DNA from: Brachyhypopomus gauderio
Taxonomy: Eukaryota > Chordata > Actinopteri > Gymnotiformes > Hypopomidae
Assembly (NCBI RefSeq): GCF_052324685.1
Contig: NC_135222.1
Coordinates: 12,101,373-12,165,372, forward strand
Length of the DNA stretch: 64,000 nt
Direction of reading: 5' to 3'
Both the position numbers and the translations under genes were made by a program. Shown here in pieces: positions 11,238 to 22,958 of this stretch (its first letter is position 1; each line of letters opens with the position of its first letter). The notes under the pieces were generated by a model, which saw only the letters and a list, made by a program, of their open reading frames with translations, searched no databases and was not told where the DNA came from.

Positions 11238-13526
11238 ATGGAGTTTGGTGAAGAGACCATGCCTGTCGTGCGTCCTAAACGGCAAATAAGTCAACCTCCC
11301 TGGCTTGATGACTATGAAGTGGACCGTTACATGGGCTCATCACCTCCCACAACAGGGATGCATTCAGGTCATTCAAGTCCCCTAACCTCACAGACTCGTC
11401 CTGGTAGCCGCCAAAGTGATGCTGCTCACAGTGAGATCCCTCAGCTAGCCATCAGCTGCTTCCAGAGGAGGGATCTGACCAGCGATGACCTCCTACCTGA
11501 ATACCATCACCTGCAACGCTCACACCTAGGCCCCCACTCCTCAGCGGAGTTGAGAACCATCCAAGAGGAGAACGCTAAGCTGCTCCAAACAAGGCATTAC
11601 TTTGAGTCAGGCATAGCAGAGCTCAACAAGGCACGAAGCGAGATCAAACAGCTAATAGAGGTGGCACGCTCACTGAGAACAGAGATTGGGCAGTCCAATG
11701 CCCCCGCATCGAACTACCCCACACACCATCCCCCTCCACGCAGTACTGCAGATCCAAGTTGTTCCCTCGCGGTACAGCCTAGGGCGGAAGAGGAGGAAGA
11801 GGAAACATGGCCCGACCCTCCAGTGTGGTGCAAGCCTGAGGAGGAACTGAATGAAGGTGTATACAACCTAAAGTTTGAGGCACCAAAGCAAGGCTACAGC
11901 CAACCCTCCTATGCCTCACTAGAACCTGCGTACACGCCTTACAAACCTCCACCTCCAGTGCGGTCTCACCCTTCACCTTCCAAGTCTGTGCTTCGTAGAA
12001 GGGTACTAGCCTACTACGCGCAGGCAGAGTACCCCCAACAGCTGCCTCAACCTCCTGTATCACACTCACAGCCAATCGCTCATCCTGCTCCAGCCTATGC
12101 CAGGACATGGCCCGCAGTGCCTAGCTTAGTCTACCTTCCAGCATCATCCTACAGAGTGAGACCTGCGGCAACTACACCTTACCTACCACCGCGTCCCTCA
12201 GTGCCTGAAGAACATTATAGGGGTCCGAAACCCACTATCCCCAAGTTTGCTCGCCCAGATCCTAGTGACTTTGCTCGGCTACGCATAGCTCTTGGAAACC
12301 TGCTTCCATCTAATGCTACAGAACTCTTTAAGTACCAAATACTTGTAGACCACCTGAAGCTAGATGAAGCTAAGCTCATCGCCGATGCCTACCTGAACTC
12401 ACCAACACCTTACTCTGACACAATGGCTGCTTTATATGATAAATTCGGCCAACCCCATCAGCTTGCCCTTAGAAGGATACGGAGTGTCCTGGGGGGTCCG
12501 GAAGTCAAGCGCGGTGACATACCCGCCTTCGAGGCGTTCTCCCTCCAGATCCAATCGCTCGTGGGCCTATTGCAGAACGTAGGACCCGAAGGGGAGATTG
12601 AACTCCACTGCGGCTCACATGTAGCCAACCTTCTTGGTAAGCTCCCTCCTGAACTACGAGCCAACTTTCGCCGATATCAGTTAAAGCACTCCAGAACCGC
12701 CCACACGTTGTACAACCTGTCAGAGTGGCTCCGCCATGAGTCATGGTGTCAAGGCACAGACGAGCTAGTCCCCGAGAAATGCAGTAAAGAGAAGCAGAAC
12801 ACAAAGAGTGATAGCCGTCAGGCAAAGAAGACCGTGTCAGTCCTGCATGGTGCGGGTGAGGTCCTACAGTCCACCTCCCAGTCACCTGTGCAGAAGAAAC
12901 CAAAGAAGAAGGCCTACTGTGCCTACTGTGAGAGTACTGAGCACTACCTCAGTCAGTGCACTGATGTTGCCAAGCTCTCCAAGGATCAACTAAGAGAGTG
13001 GATCCAAGTCAACAAACGCTGTTGGCGCTGTGCCCGAGCCCACCAGGCAGCACAGTGCACACTCAAGAAACCCTGCAACCTCTGCCAAGGGAAGCATCTC
13101 CTCGCCCTCCACGAAATAAACATGAGGACAGACAAGGCTCGGAGAGATGTAACAGCTAAAGAAAGTAGCGCCAGTCCTGCCTCTGACACACTCTACCTGG
13201 ACAGACCTGGCGCAAGCAACCATGCACTGCTGAAGGTTGTGCCTGTGCTTGTGCACTGTGGTGGAAGGACCTTCGACACCTTCGCGATCCTCGATGACGG
13301 GTCTGAGAGGACAATGCTGTTGCCCTCCGCAGCTAAGTCCCTCGCCATACGGGGAACTCCTGAAGCCCTACCACTATGCACAGTCCGTCAGGATATCCAG
13401 GTACTCCACGGACACACAGTTTTATTCCGCGTCTCTCCTGCTGCCACACCTCAGGTCAGCTACAAGATAGATGGTGCCTTCACAGCAAGCCGTCTCACCT
13501 TAGCTCCTAAGCATCTACCCTATTGA
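11238..13526 (+). CDS. BEL/Pao Gag-protease ORF (5' part of a broken gag-pol)
   Basis: 762 codons from the first ATG after the PBS. Residues about 105-155 are a predicted coiled coil (IQEENAKLLQTRHYFESGIA and following). A Pro-rich linker follows. Residues about 345-470 are the DUF1759-like Gag region (YQILVDHLKLDEAKLIADAY). A C-x2-C-x4-H-x4-C zinc knuckle lies near residue 561 (CAYCESTEHYLSQC), with a second Cys-rich segment at about 594-625. The start of a retropepsin-like domain with DDGS near residue 686 follows. The frame then ends at TGA 13524-13526 because of a one-base frame change just upstream; the coding sense continues in another frame. In BEL elements Gag and Pol are normally one ORF, so this is a truncation. 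The product would assemble particles in the cytoplasm. Confidence 0.88.
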   Translation: MEFGEETMPVVRPKRQISQPPWLDDYEVDRYMGSSPPTTGMHSGHSSPLTSQTRPGSRQSDAAHSEIPQLAISCFQRRDLTSDDLLPEYHHLQRSHLGPHSSAELRTIQEENAKLLQTRHYFESGIAELNKARSEIKQLIEVARSLRTEIGQSNAPASNYPTHHPPPRSTADPSCSLAVQPRAEEEEEETWPDPPVWCKPEEELNEGVYNLKFEAPKQGYSQPSYASLEPAYTPYKPPPPVRSHPSPSKSVLRRRVLAYYAQAEYPQQLPQPPVSHSQPIAHPAPAYARTWPAVPSLVYLPASSYRVRPAATTPYLPPRPSVPEEHYRGPKPTIPKFARPDPSDFARLRIALGNLLPSNATELFKYQILVDHLKLDEAKLIADAYLNSPTPYSDTMAALYDKFGQPHQLALRRIRSVLGGPEVKRGDIPAFEAFSLQIQSLVGLLQNVGPEGEIELHCGSHVANLLGKLPPELRANFRRYQLKHSRTAHTLYNLSEWLRHESWCQGTDELVPEKCSKEKQNTKSDSRQAKKTVSVLHGAGEVLQSTSQSPVQKKPKKKAYCAYCESTEHYLSQCTDVAKLSKDQLREWIQVNKRCWRCARAHQAAQCTLKKPCNLCQGKHLLALHEINMRTDKARRDVTAKESSASPASDTLYLDRPGASNHALLKVVPVLVHCGGRTFDTFAILDDGSERTMLLPSAAKSLAIRGTPEALPLCTVRQDIQVLHGHTVLFRVSPAATPQVSYKIDGAFTASRLTLAPKHLPY

Positions 13527-16500
13527 GCATCTTCAGCACAAATTCAGACACCTGCGTGGCATCCCCCTACCTGCATTCCAGGGAGCCAAGCCATGCCTCC
13601 TGATTGGCTCTGACCAGCCTCACCTAATAACCCCTGTCGAACCTGTAAGACTTGGACCGCCCGGTAGCCCGGCAGCTGTTCGTACTCGCCTGGGATGGAC
13701 TCTTCAAGGCCCTGTCCAACTCATGGGGCGGCCATCACACTCCACAAAGTGCCTGTTCATTTCTGCCACCCCACCGCCAGAAGAGCTCTTCAAGCACGTC
13801 CAACGGCTCTGGCAAGTGGACACCCTACCTCACCAGCGAGAAAAGGAAGTAACCAGGTCAAAGCAGGACTAGCAGGCAATCGCTCTGCTTGAAGCTCAGA
13901 CCGTCCGTGTCAAAGTGGAAGGAGTCTACCGGTATGCTACTCCCCTGCTGCAGCATACATGTATGCCGCCACTGCATTCACCTAAAGAGTCAGTGATGCC
14001 CTTGCTGCGTAGCACAGAGAGGCGCCTCCACAAGAGACCCCCAGCAGGCAGATGCATACAAGGTAGAAATGAACAAGCTCATTGAAGCCGGTGTGGTGAA
14101 GGAGGTCAGCGAGGAGAGTTCCTCAAAGGAAAGCTGGTATATCCCTCATCACCTTGTGAGCCACAACGGGAAGAACCGCCTGGTCTTCAACTGTTCACAC
14201 CAATACCAGGGACAGACGCTCAACCAATATCTCCTGCCTGGCCCCACCCTTGGCGCCTCCCTTCTGGGCGTCCTTATGAGGTTCCGTGAACACCCTGTGG
14301 CAGTCAGTGGAGACATCAAGGGGATGTTTCACCAGGTCCGCCTCCTCCCTGATGATTGTCACCTCTTAAGATTCCTGTGGCGCGATCTGAAAGTCAGTGA
14401 GCCTCCTAAAACCTTTGAGTGGCAAGTCCTACCATTTGGTACTACCTGCAGCCCCTGCTGCGCTGTGTACGCACTCCAACGCCACATAATTGATCACACC
14501 AAGCCTGATGACAGCCTGAGGTTCTCCGTGGAGAACTGTTTTTATGTGGACAACTGCCTACAGAGTGTACGCTCAACAGATGAAGCCAAGCTGCTGGTGA
14601 ACCGACTCCAGGAACTGCTGGCCTCTGCAGGCTTCCAGCTGCGACAGTGGGCCTGCAATGACCCCAGCGTACTGAGCCACCTACCTCAAGAAGCCAGATC
14701 AGAAAGCCTCGACCTGTGGCTAGCAGAGGATAAGTCCAAACCGCTGGAGTCCACCCTGGGCCTCAGCTGGAACTGGCAAACAGATACCTTCGGCTACAAA
14801 CACAGACCAGTTGTATATGATGCCCCAACGCTGCGCAACATATACAGAGTCGTTGCCACACAGTATGATCCCCTGGGCTACCTGTTGCCCTACTCCACCC
14901 GGGCAAAGCTCATTATCCGGCAGCTGTGGGACAAACAGCGTAGCTGGGATGACTCCAACCTGCCAACTGACCACCTGCAATCCTGGTCCACCTGGGAAAG
15001 TGAACTCAAGTTCCTACCCCACATCGCCTTTCCTCGTCCTTATGCGCCAGCCGAAGCCAGCCTAGAGGCTGCCGCATGAGAACTGCACATCTTCGCAGAC
15101 GCCTCAGAGCAAGCTTATGGTGCGGTGGCCTACATGAGGACTGAGAATGCTGATGGCCATGTGGACCTGTCGTTCCTTCTTGCCCGCTCTCGAGTAGTGC
15201 CGAAGCGCATGCAGTCTATCCCACGCCTGGAGCTGTGTGCTGCTCTGGTTGCAGCCCAGCTAGCTTGTGTCTTTGAGCGAGAGCTCACCTTGCAAGTGTC
15301 CCGTACCGTATTATGGTCCGACTCCACTACAGTACTAACCTGGCTACACTCTGAATCTTGTCGCTATAAAGTCTTTGTAGGGGCAAGAGTAGCTGAAATT
15401 CAAGAGTTAACGGAGTACTGCTCCTGGCGTTATGTCGACTCGGCGAATAACCCTGCCGATGACCTGACTAGGGGAAAATCCCTAGAAGCCCTTGTGGAGC
15501 CCAATCGTTGGTCTCAAGGACCTCCGTTCCTGCTCCAGGGCCCAGACACATGGCCAGAGCAGCCTAGTGCAGAGCCACCTGAGGACAAGACAGAGCTGCG
15601 CAAGTCTGCATTCTGTGGAGTGGCAGTCACCTCTCCCATGACTCAAGCATCTGATAAAGTATATAGCACCTGGCAAGAGCTTATGGATGTTACTGCATGT
15701 GAACTCCAACAGAACCCCAGCAGCCCCACCCCTACTGCTGAGGAGTATCGCCAGGCAGAGGTGATCATTCTTCAGCGAGCTCAACAGCAGTCATTCCCTG
15801 ATGATTACCGACTACTATCTGCCGGGAAACCTGTCTTGTCTGGTAGCCGCCTCATTACCCTGGCTCCCGAGATGGACAAGTCCACAGCTCTCATTAGAGT
15901 TGGCGGACGACTCAGGAGACTGGAAGGGCAAAGCGACACAACCTTGCACCCTGTTGTCCTGGATGCCTCCCACCCAGTTACACGCCTGCTCATCCAGAAG
16001 TACGATGGAGACCTACATCATCCTGGTCCCGAACGCGTCTTTGCAGAGCTGCGGCGGTCGTATTGGGTGATACATGGAAGAGAGGCGATCCGAAGACACC
16101 AGCGAACCTGTGTGGAGTGTCAACGCTGGAGAGCTCAGCCGGCCATCCCGAAAATGGCTGATCTTCCCGCCGCCCGTTTACGACTACACAAGCCTGCGTT
16201 TCATTCCACGGGTGTGGATTGCTTCGGCCCCATGACTGTGAAGGTGGGTAGGCGCCACGAGAAACGCTGGGGGATCATCTTCAAGTGTTTAACTACCAGA
16301 GCAGTATACTTGGATCTTCTGAACACTATGGACGCTGATGCCTATCTCATGGCTTTAAGGCGCTTCATTGCGCGGAGAGGCACTCCAGCTGAACTATGGT
16401 CCGACCAAGGGACTAATTTCAAAGGAGGTGAAAGGGAGCTTAAGGAAGCCTTTGCCAGTATGGCACCCACCTTGCAGAGGCAACTAGCTCGCCAGAGAAT

Positions 16501-17137
16501 CAAGTTTCACTTTAACCCCCCCGCTGCCCCACACTTCGGGGGTGTGTGGGAAAGAGAAGTGCGTTCGGTCAAATCTGCACTTTATACCTGTGTAGGGTCT
16601 CAACCCATCCCCGAAGAGGTGCTCCTTACCGTACTCCTGGAGGTTGAGGCCATCCTCAATGCCAAACCACTGGGTTACGTGTCTGCTGACATTGCAGATA
16701 TCGATCCGGTAACTCCAAACAGCCTCCTCATGGGGCGGCCTGATGGATCACTTCCCCAAGTGGTCTACCCCGAGTCAGAGATCCTGAGTCGTCGGAGATG
16801 GCGGCACTCGCAGATCCTGGCGGACCACTTCTGGTCCCGATTCATCAGAGACTACCTCCCCAGCATGCAGACCAGACGGAAATGGCACTCCTCTTCTCCC
16901 GAGCTCCTGGATAATGCTGTGGTCATGATGGTTGATCCTCAGCTTCCCCGGGCCTCGTGGCTCATTGGCCGTGTGACCCAGGTTTATCGCAGCGATGACG
17001 GCTACATCAGGTCCGCTGATGTACTCATCAATGGACACACCTACACCCGACCGGTGGCCCGGTTGGTGATGTTGCCAGCCCTTCCACCTGGGGAGGACGA
17101 TACTTCGCCAACCACTGACTCTACAGTTCCTGACTGA
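13520..17137 (+). pseudogene. BEL/Pao pol: end of protease, RT, RNase H, integrase (interrupted)
   Basis: After the frame change at about 13515 the reading continues (IEHLQHKFRHLRGIPLPAFQ) to an in-frame TAG at 13870-13872. A second frame change lies near 14033. The RT runs from about 14069: SGDIKGMFHQVRLLPDD, and FYVDNCLQS as the catalytic YVDx box near 14541. An in-frame TGA at 15077-15079 separates RT from RNase H (LHIFADASEQAYGAVAY). Integrase has the zinc-binding HHPGPERV…CVECQRW region at about 16015-16130. DDE residues lie in GVDCFGP (about 16210), WSDQGTNF (about 16399) and WEREVRS (about 16548). The frame is open to TGA at 17135-17137. Two frameshifts plus two stops make the copy non-functional. 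Confidence 0.88.
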
Positions 17138-17172
17138 TTGTCCCTTTATAGTTAACAAACGTGCTTTGCACG

Positions 17173-17184
17173 TTTGGGGGCGGC
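17173..17184 (+). other. Polypurine tract of BEL/Pao element
   Basis: TTTGGGGGCGGC lies immediately before the 3' LTR and is the expected plus-strand primer site. Confidence 0.6.
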
Positions 17185-18127
17185 TGTACAAAAGGCCGGG
17201 ACTCTTATTGTAGGATTTCTTGATGTTGCGTATTGTTTCCTGTTTCATCAGCCTATATTAGAAACGAAGCGGTCTTTTCGTTGGGCACGCTCAGAGTTCA
17301 ATTCTGAATCTTTCCTTTAAGTGAAGTTCATTTTAGTTATTTAGTTAATGGTGGTGGCATTTCTTCACAGTCAATGATGAGAAGTAAGTCATGCTGTTTC
17401 GTGGGTATCTGTTTCGTTTACTTAAATCGCCTGTAAATCCGTATGTATGCTAAGCTAGTTAGCATATTGTTCGGATGTATTGTGTAGTCTATGTTTCCCT
17501 AACGTGCCTACAATGTTCTAAGTCCAATGTCTATATATTTCTGAGTGGCCTGTTATTAGTGTATTATCTCGTACAGCACTATCTGCCTCGATGCTGTATG
17601 AGAATACTTCGAGTGAAGTTTTCATTTGTCCTCGCGAGATAGACGTTGCATTTGCACTACCTATTTTGGCCTCTAGATGGCTCCTGAGACTGTAAAATGC
17701 CTGTTTCGTGACTGAGCTGTATTTATTACTATTAGAAATCGCCAGTGATTTATGTTTATATTGGTAGTGTAATACAGGCACTTCACTGTTGACGTAATTA
17801 CAGATCGTTATTTGTATTATATAGTGCCTTATTTCTTATTTCTATTTCTTGTTTCCTTTACCCTCTCAGACTGTGTGTGTGTGAAATGTCAACTCATCTC
17901 GCTTTACTGTGAATGTGAATTCACAACGTCAGTCTATGGGTATAAAGCTGTGGATATGAATCAGTGTGGATGTTAATGCTACCGGTTTCAATATTGAGTC
18001 AGAATACAATTAATTAACCAAGCCCATCGTCTCCTCATCATTCCTCTACCTGGCATTCTGACCGATGCCCCATGTTGGATGACGCCTAACACCTAAACGA
18101 ATTAGCTATCATTATATCTCCCCAACA
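17185..18127 (+). repeat. BEL/Pao 3' LTR
   Basis: 943 bp, near-identical to the 5' LTR. Differences seen: TTCTTGATGTTGCGTATTG against TTCTTAATGTTGCATATTG, CCTATATTAG against CCTGTATTAG, and one 3-bp indel. Confidence 0.95.
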
Positions 18128-18604
18128 ACACCTCTCTTAGAGCATCTTCATTGGCTTCCGATAAATCTTCGCATCCAGTACAAACTTCTAGGACTTACTT
18201 ATAAAGCACTCTCTGCCTTGGCTCTCATATATCTGGCTAACATTTTGCACCGCTATGTTCCCACTCGCCGGCTTCGGTCATCTGACTCTGGTCTCCTAGT
18301 TGTTCCCAGATTTAAGCTGAGCTCTATGGGTGGTCGATCTTTTAGAGTGGCGGCCCTGACCCTCTGGAACTCTCTTCCCCTCTCTCTCCAGCTCTTACCT
18401 TCTCTCCACATTCAAGGCTTAATTAAAAACCCATCTGTTTACTCAAAAATTTCTCACAACTTCTTCAACTTAGGTCTGTTCTATGTGATTTCTGTTTTTG
18501 TTCATTTTTTTTGTTTTGTTCTTGTCTTTGTTTTTTGTATTTCTCTGTAAAGCATCCTTGGGTACTTTAAAATACACTATATAAGTGGAAATTATTATTA
18601 TTAT
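18128..18604 (+). mobile_element. L2-type LINE, segment C (C-terminus and 3' tail)
   Basis: Resumes the L2 ORF: LLEHLHWLPINLRIQYKLLG, later YVPTRRLRSSDSGLLVVPRF and AALTLWNSLPLSLQ. A 3' UTR follows, ending in TATATAAGTGGAAATTATTATTATTAT, the short-repeat tail typical of L2. It is separated from segment B only by the BEL/Pao element. Confidence 0.85.
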
Positions 18605-20337
18605 CATAGGAGGTACATCGATAATCATAATAATGTAAATCATGAGCGACAGGTGCCTTATAATCTGGGGAGGAGGATCTCTGCCATCGTGGTTGGGCAT
18701 GATGGGAAGTGGAGTTCCCGGAGATGGAGGCCGTGACACAAAACACTGGACAAAAATATTCAGACAGGTTTTCAGGTACTGAATGATACACACATCCTCA
18801 CCTTTCTCTCAGTCTTTTTTTCCTCTCCTCCCACTGATTTGTGGTGATGCTGTTCCAACGTCAAAATGCATTCATCCACCTCCTGGGTGAGATCACTTTG
18901 GGTAGTCTGTCTGTAGGTTCTCTTACGTTTTTCTATTAGAATTCTCTGTATTTGGAACCAGTATTGCATCAGGAACAGCTGTACGATGTTTTCACAACGG
19001 ACCACAATACAGCATATTTTTAAATGAAGCACCCCTTCTATGGCACATTAGATACACATGTCTGACTTACATACATAAGTCAAAATGTTAAGTTTATTTC
19101 ATTCCTTAAAAATTTTCGTGTCACTGAACTAGTCTAAAAACATGAATTGAAAGGATAAAACCTTAAAAGATCTAGTTGAAACTACAAAATCTGACTCAAG
19201 GATGTTACCATGACTTATTGCTTAAATGATTTTTTACAGTGTACAATATGGCTAGATCAGTCTGAAGCTGTTGTATTTTGAATTGTATATGGAGATGGGC
19301 GTAATTTACATCGTGCATATACATATACCAGTGTGTGAAGGGGGGTGACCCATAACCCATAACCATAATCCTAAAGATTAAAGGATGGACTCCAAGGAGC
19401 CAATATGGGAGGTCCTATTTTTTTCTAAAAAGGTAGCATCAGACTTTAAGACAGTGGTAAACCCAATAGGTTGTATAATAGTAAATTCCCCTAATGGATG
19501 GTACAGGACCTTCATGTCCACAACTAAATAAAAAAACCCAACAGCACTCCCCATTTGAAACATATTGTCTTGTCTGTTTGTTTGTTTAGGATCTCTGAAA
19601 AAGAAATGTTTTCACTATCTGATATCTGCAATTAGATATCCATTCATATTGCATATTTATCAGTGATGGCAAACAAGCCCTGTCTGTGTTAAGTTTGTAA
19701 GGTTGTATATATTAGATGATGTCTGTAACATAACTGCAGAAAACCTAGGGTTACTTAGAATAAACTTAGGATACTCTACTTGGGATACTTCCCTTGAAAT
19801 GCATGCAATGGCCAGGTTTCTACATACATCAAAATGTAGTTAATTTTATTTTTACTTATTTATTTATTTCCCTGATGTATTAACTGGCTGCATTAACTGA
19901 CATTTCCAGTTACCTCATGATCACTTAAGTATCTGCCACCATTTTTTAGACATAGACATGTCTTTTTTTAGACATAGACTTTGGTCACTATGGGTAGAGA
20001 CACATTTGTAGTTTTCTTGAAACATTCTAGTACAACAGGTCCTACTGGACTCCTATAAAGCTAACAGAGTACATACACTATGTAAAATACCTTCAAAATA
20101 AAGCTAAGCTGATTAACTAAACTGTTTGGAATATGAATGGAAATCAAAAGAATTAAAAAGGTATTGATCACCATTATATTTAATTTTTTTTTTGCATTTT
20201 AACAAACAAAATGGTATTAGAAATAGAATTCATATGTTTTAATTTAACAGATAATAAAAAATGAATGCAGTTTTATGTTTTATAAGCTTGGTGAAATCAT
20301 ATGTGTTCTCCAAACTGAATATAGAAATAATACTCTA
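18605..20337. other. Intergenic stretch; one weak exon candidate
   Basis: Mostly AT-rich sequence with no recognised gene. On the minus strand a reading frame at 18802-18985 encodes QRILIEKRKRTYRQTTQSDL and a Glu/Lys-rich tail ending at a good donor (AAG followed by GTGAGG, 18796-18801). The upstream acceptor is weak, and I do not recognise the peptide. It could be an unannotated exon or chance. Confidence 0.3.
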
Positions 20338-20343
20338 TTTATT
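20338..20343 (-). terminator. Poly(A) signal for DYNLT2B
   Basis: AATAAA on the minus strand (TTTATT on plus), about 130 bases past the DYNLT2B stop codon. Confidence 0.55.
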
Positions 20344-20471
20344 GCTTACACAAAAATGTTCAAGATTGTAAAGATCACCTGATAGGCAATGTCCTACAGG
20401 TCATGTAACGCTTTCTAAACCAGGTGCCTCTCTGAGGCCTGAGGCCAGACACCAGCACTTCCTCTGGACTG

Positions 20472-21718
20472 TCAGTAGTAATAAATTCCAAATGCAGCAG
20501 CCACACAGAATAAACTGTCCTGCAGAAAAAGGACAATATGACTATGGTTGAATACAAAGGAAGCAAAGGGGAAGATGTAGAGATTATAGTTGTATGATAT
20601 TCATGTGATTTTTGTATTCTCATTCAGCAGTATTTTTAAAACTTACATTCGTGTATATGTCCTTGGCATAACTGTCTGTGTCTGCATCCCAAAAACAGCG
20701 AGCTGCCATCCTACAAGGAAGGTAGTGATTATTTCTGTTTCACAGGGGGGAAATATATATTGGAAATAAATAATACTATTGTGAAATCAAACCATACAGT
20801 ATATTTCAAGACTATAAGAATGTATTCAGTTGTCACAAATATGAATCAGTACAACAAGTTTTTTTCCTAAATGTTATTGGGACATTTATTGTGTATGGCA
20901 GCATTCGGTGCACACCAGTACACTTACTTCAATCCCTCTCCACGTTGTTCTCCAATAACCACCTGCACAACCAGCTTGTACCTGTTAAAGCCAAGCTCTG
21001 AAAAGAAGAAACTACTTAGAAATAACTACACTCTGGCTCAATTAACTACAGTTAGATTTATATTCAATCTGAACATGTTTGGGATGAACGGTAAGAATCG
21101 TTACTAGCATTTGATCCGCCTTACCTTTCAGTCGATTTTTAATACTGTCTGCCAGCGAGAGAGACAACGAAGGAACTTCCTCTGGGATATACTCTACACC
21201 AGACAGCATCTCTCTTTGGACCTCTCGAATACATTTTTCCACTACTCCCACCCTGAACCTGAAACAACGATAAGAAGCAGCTTAGCTAGATGGTAATATT
21301 CTAATACATTTGATCCGTTTTTAAAGCTTAGTGCAGATGTAAAGTTCAACTTTCGCAGATTTTCGGAATCTAGGCCAATTGTTATTTCAGCCCTGAACGT
21401 TGAAAATTCATTCCATTATGGCGAACTTTACAAAACAGCAGCAGCTCCAGAATTTCGTTCAGTTAGCTAATGTTTACATCGGACCTGAAATAATGTTTTG
21501 ACGTTAAGGTTAATTTAACCTAAACCTAAGTCTTAAAAACCTAGTCTTAGCTAAGCTAGCTAAAGTTAGCTCTTTAGTTGGCTACCCAAGTATCCAGCTC
21601 TGCTTTTGCATTCTTAGAAAAAGCATCTAACTACATATAGCTGTGCCGAATTCACTTACTTGTGCTGATAATTTGGTCTAATAAGATAAGTATTTGCTCC
21701 TACGTCTGAACCATCCAT
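20472..21718 (-). CDS. DYNLT2B: Tctex1 domain-containing dynein light chain 2B
   Basis: Five coding exons on the minus strand: 21660-21718, 21125-21258, 20928-20997, 20647-20710 and 20472-20519. All introns are GT-AG and the phases join without a break to give 124 residues. Exon 1 encodes MDGSDVGANTYLIRPNYQH. Later segments include VEYIPEEVPSLSLSLADSIK, then ELGFNRYKLVVQVVIGEQRG, then ARCFWDADTDSYAKDIYTN, ending DSLFCVAAAFGIYYY. These are the conserved blocks of Tctex1-domain proteins, and the length equals the family norm, so the gene looks intact. The vertebrate orthologue (TCTEX1D2) is a light chain of cytoplasmic dynein-2, which drives retrograde intraflagellar transport in cilia. The start ATG is the first in-frame Met. 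The upstream 150 bp are richer in CpG than the surroundings and probably hold the promoter. Confidence 0.93.
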
Positions 21719-21867
21719 TATTAAAGAATGAAAATACATCGACGGATACTCGTTGTACACATCCTTGTTACTATAACTACCAGTTTTGTCGCGTGTATAT
21801 CGTCACTAGTTAATCACCATAGACGCGTAGATATGACGCTGAATCGTCAACGTTGCCGCCAGATTGT

Positions 21868-22330
21868 TATATTATAATAATCTTTACTTGTACAGTATAG
21901 CATCTTTCATACATGCAACACAAAGTGATTTACAGAATAAATAAAACAAAACGTTAAAAGGAAGCAATAATAAAAAATAAACTTTAAAATAAATTAATGA
22001 TAAAAAAGGGAAACGAATATAATAAAATAAATTAATAAAATGACAAACTCTAATTCAAAATAATTAGAACAGACATTGAATAATAAAATGATTGAAATAA
22101 AATGGTGTGATAAAGTTATCAAATACCATTAGAGTTTCTTAACTAAATGCAGATCTAAACAGGAAGGTTTTGAGATTCTTCTTGAAGCTGTGTAGGGACG
22201 AAATGTCTCTGAACTAGAGCTTTGGGCCATAGTGGCTGAAACCCTCACCAATCTTTAATCTGCTTTTAGGAATAATTTAGTTCCGGGCAACTGTAAAGTG
22301 GATTTTCTTTACATTTAGACATTATAACTA
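21868..22330 (-). mobile_element. L2-like LINE 3' end
   Basis: The minus strand encodes FRDISSLHSFKKNLKTFLFR then SAFS and a stop, the C-terminal LINE motif. A 3' UTR follows, ending in an ATTATTATAATA tail at 21868-21880. It is 5'-truncated and lies just upstream of DYNLT2B. Confidence 0.6.
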
Positions 22331-22608
22331 GCTGATCTGGTAAATTGCTAACGTCACAGACAACACTAGTTTAGCTAGTTTGTTAGGTCCACTAGGTATG
22401 AAAACAGAGACTATGAGACATTAACTGAACTGTTCACAATCGAGACTGTTAAAATGTATGAAAATATGTCCTCAGGTTACATGACTTGTAAATACTGTTA
22501 TTCTTTTAATGACACCAGAAGGCGCAAGAGAGCGCTAAAACGATAAAACCTTTGTATGCACATATTGTAATCTTGTCATAATGGACTTCCCGTAGTCTGA
22601 CACTCTTA

Positions 22609-22955
22609 GGCTGTGTTCGAAATAGTCTACTACATACTACTGGCGTACTGATCGAGCCCCAAATCAGTATGTCGTATGCAGTATGTGACCAAAATGAAAA
22701 TTTCCAGTACGCAAAACATACCCGGATGATCTACTACTTCCACAAAATATTCCAGTACGCGAACAGAGCTATCTTTGTGGTGTACTGCATCCCATCATGC
22801 AACGTTACGTTCACGTGACCCCGTAGTGTGCTTTGCTTTTGTTGCATACTGGAAACTGTACTGCATACTACTACGAGGACCAGTATGCAGTATCCAGTAT
22901 ATACGGAGTCCAGTATGCAGTATCCAGTATGTAGTAGTCTATTTCGAACACAGCC
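22609..22955 (+). mobile_element. PIF-Harbinger-type MITE with TTA duplication
   Basis: 347 bp with terminal inverted repeats GGCTGTGTTCGAAATAG and its complement, flanked by TTA at 22606-22608 and 22956-22958. A 3-bp TWA duplication is typical of PIF-Harbinger. Internally it has many imperfect CAGTATGCAGTATCC repeats that can fold. A second, oppositely oriented copy of the same length lies at 26465-26811. Confidence 0.88.
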
Positions 22956-22958
22956 TTA

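Larger units (their letters stand above)
10260..18127 (+). mobile_element. BEL/Pao LTR retrotransposon, full structure, coding-defective
   Basis: A 7,868-bp element with LTRs of 946 and 943 bp, beginning TGTACAAAAGG and ending CCCCAACA. The 5-bp duplication ACACC lies at 10255-10259 and 18128-18132. Order inside: PBS, gag-protease, RT, RNase H, integrase, polypurine tract, with no env. The LTRs differ by only three visible substitutions and one 3-bp indel, so insertion is recent. Excising the element rejoins the host L2 frame as DHITPLLEHLHWLP. Confidence 0.95.

Noticed and set aside
14541-14556. YVDN instead of YVDD in the BEL/Pao RT as an inactivating change
   Set aside because: I recall fish BEL/Pao proteins commonly having FYVDNCLQS, so it is probably the normal form in this lineage; the stops and frameshifts are the real defects.
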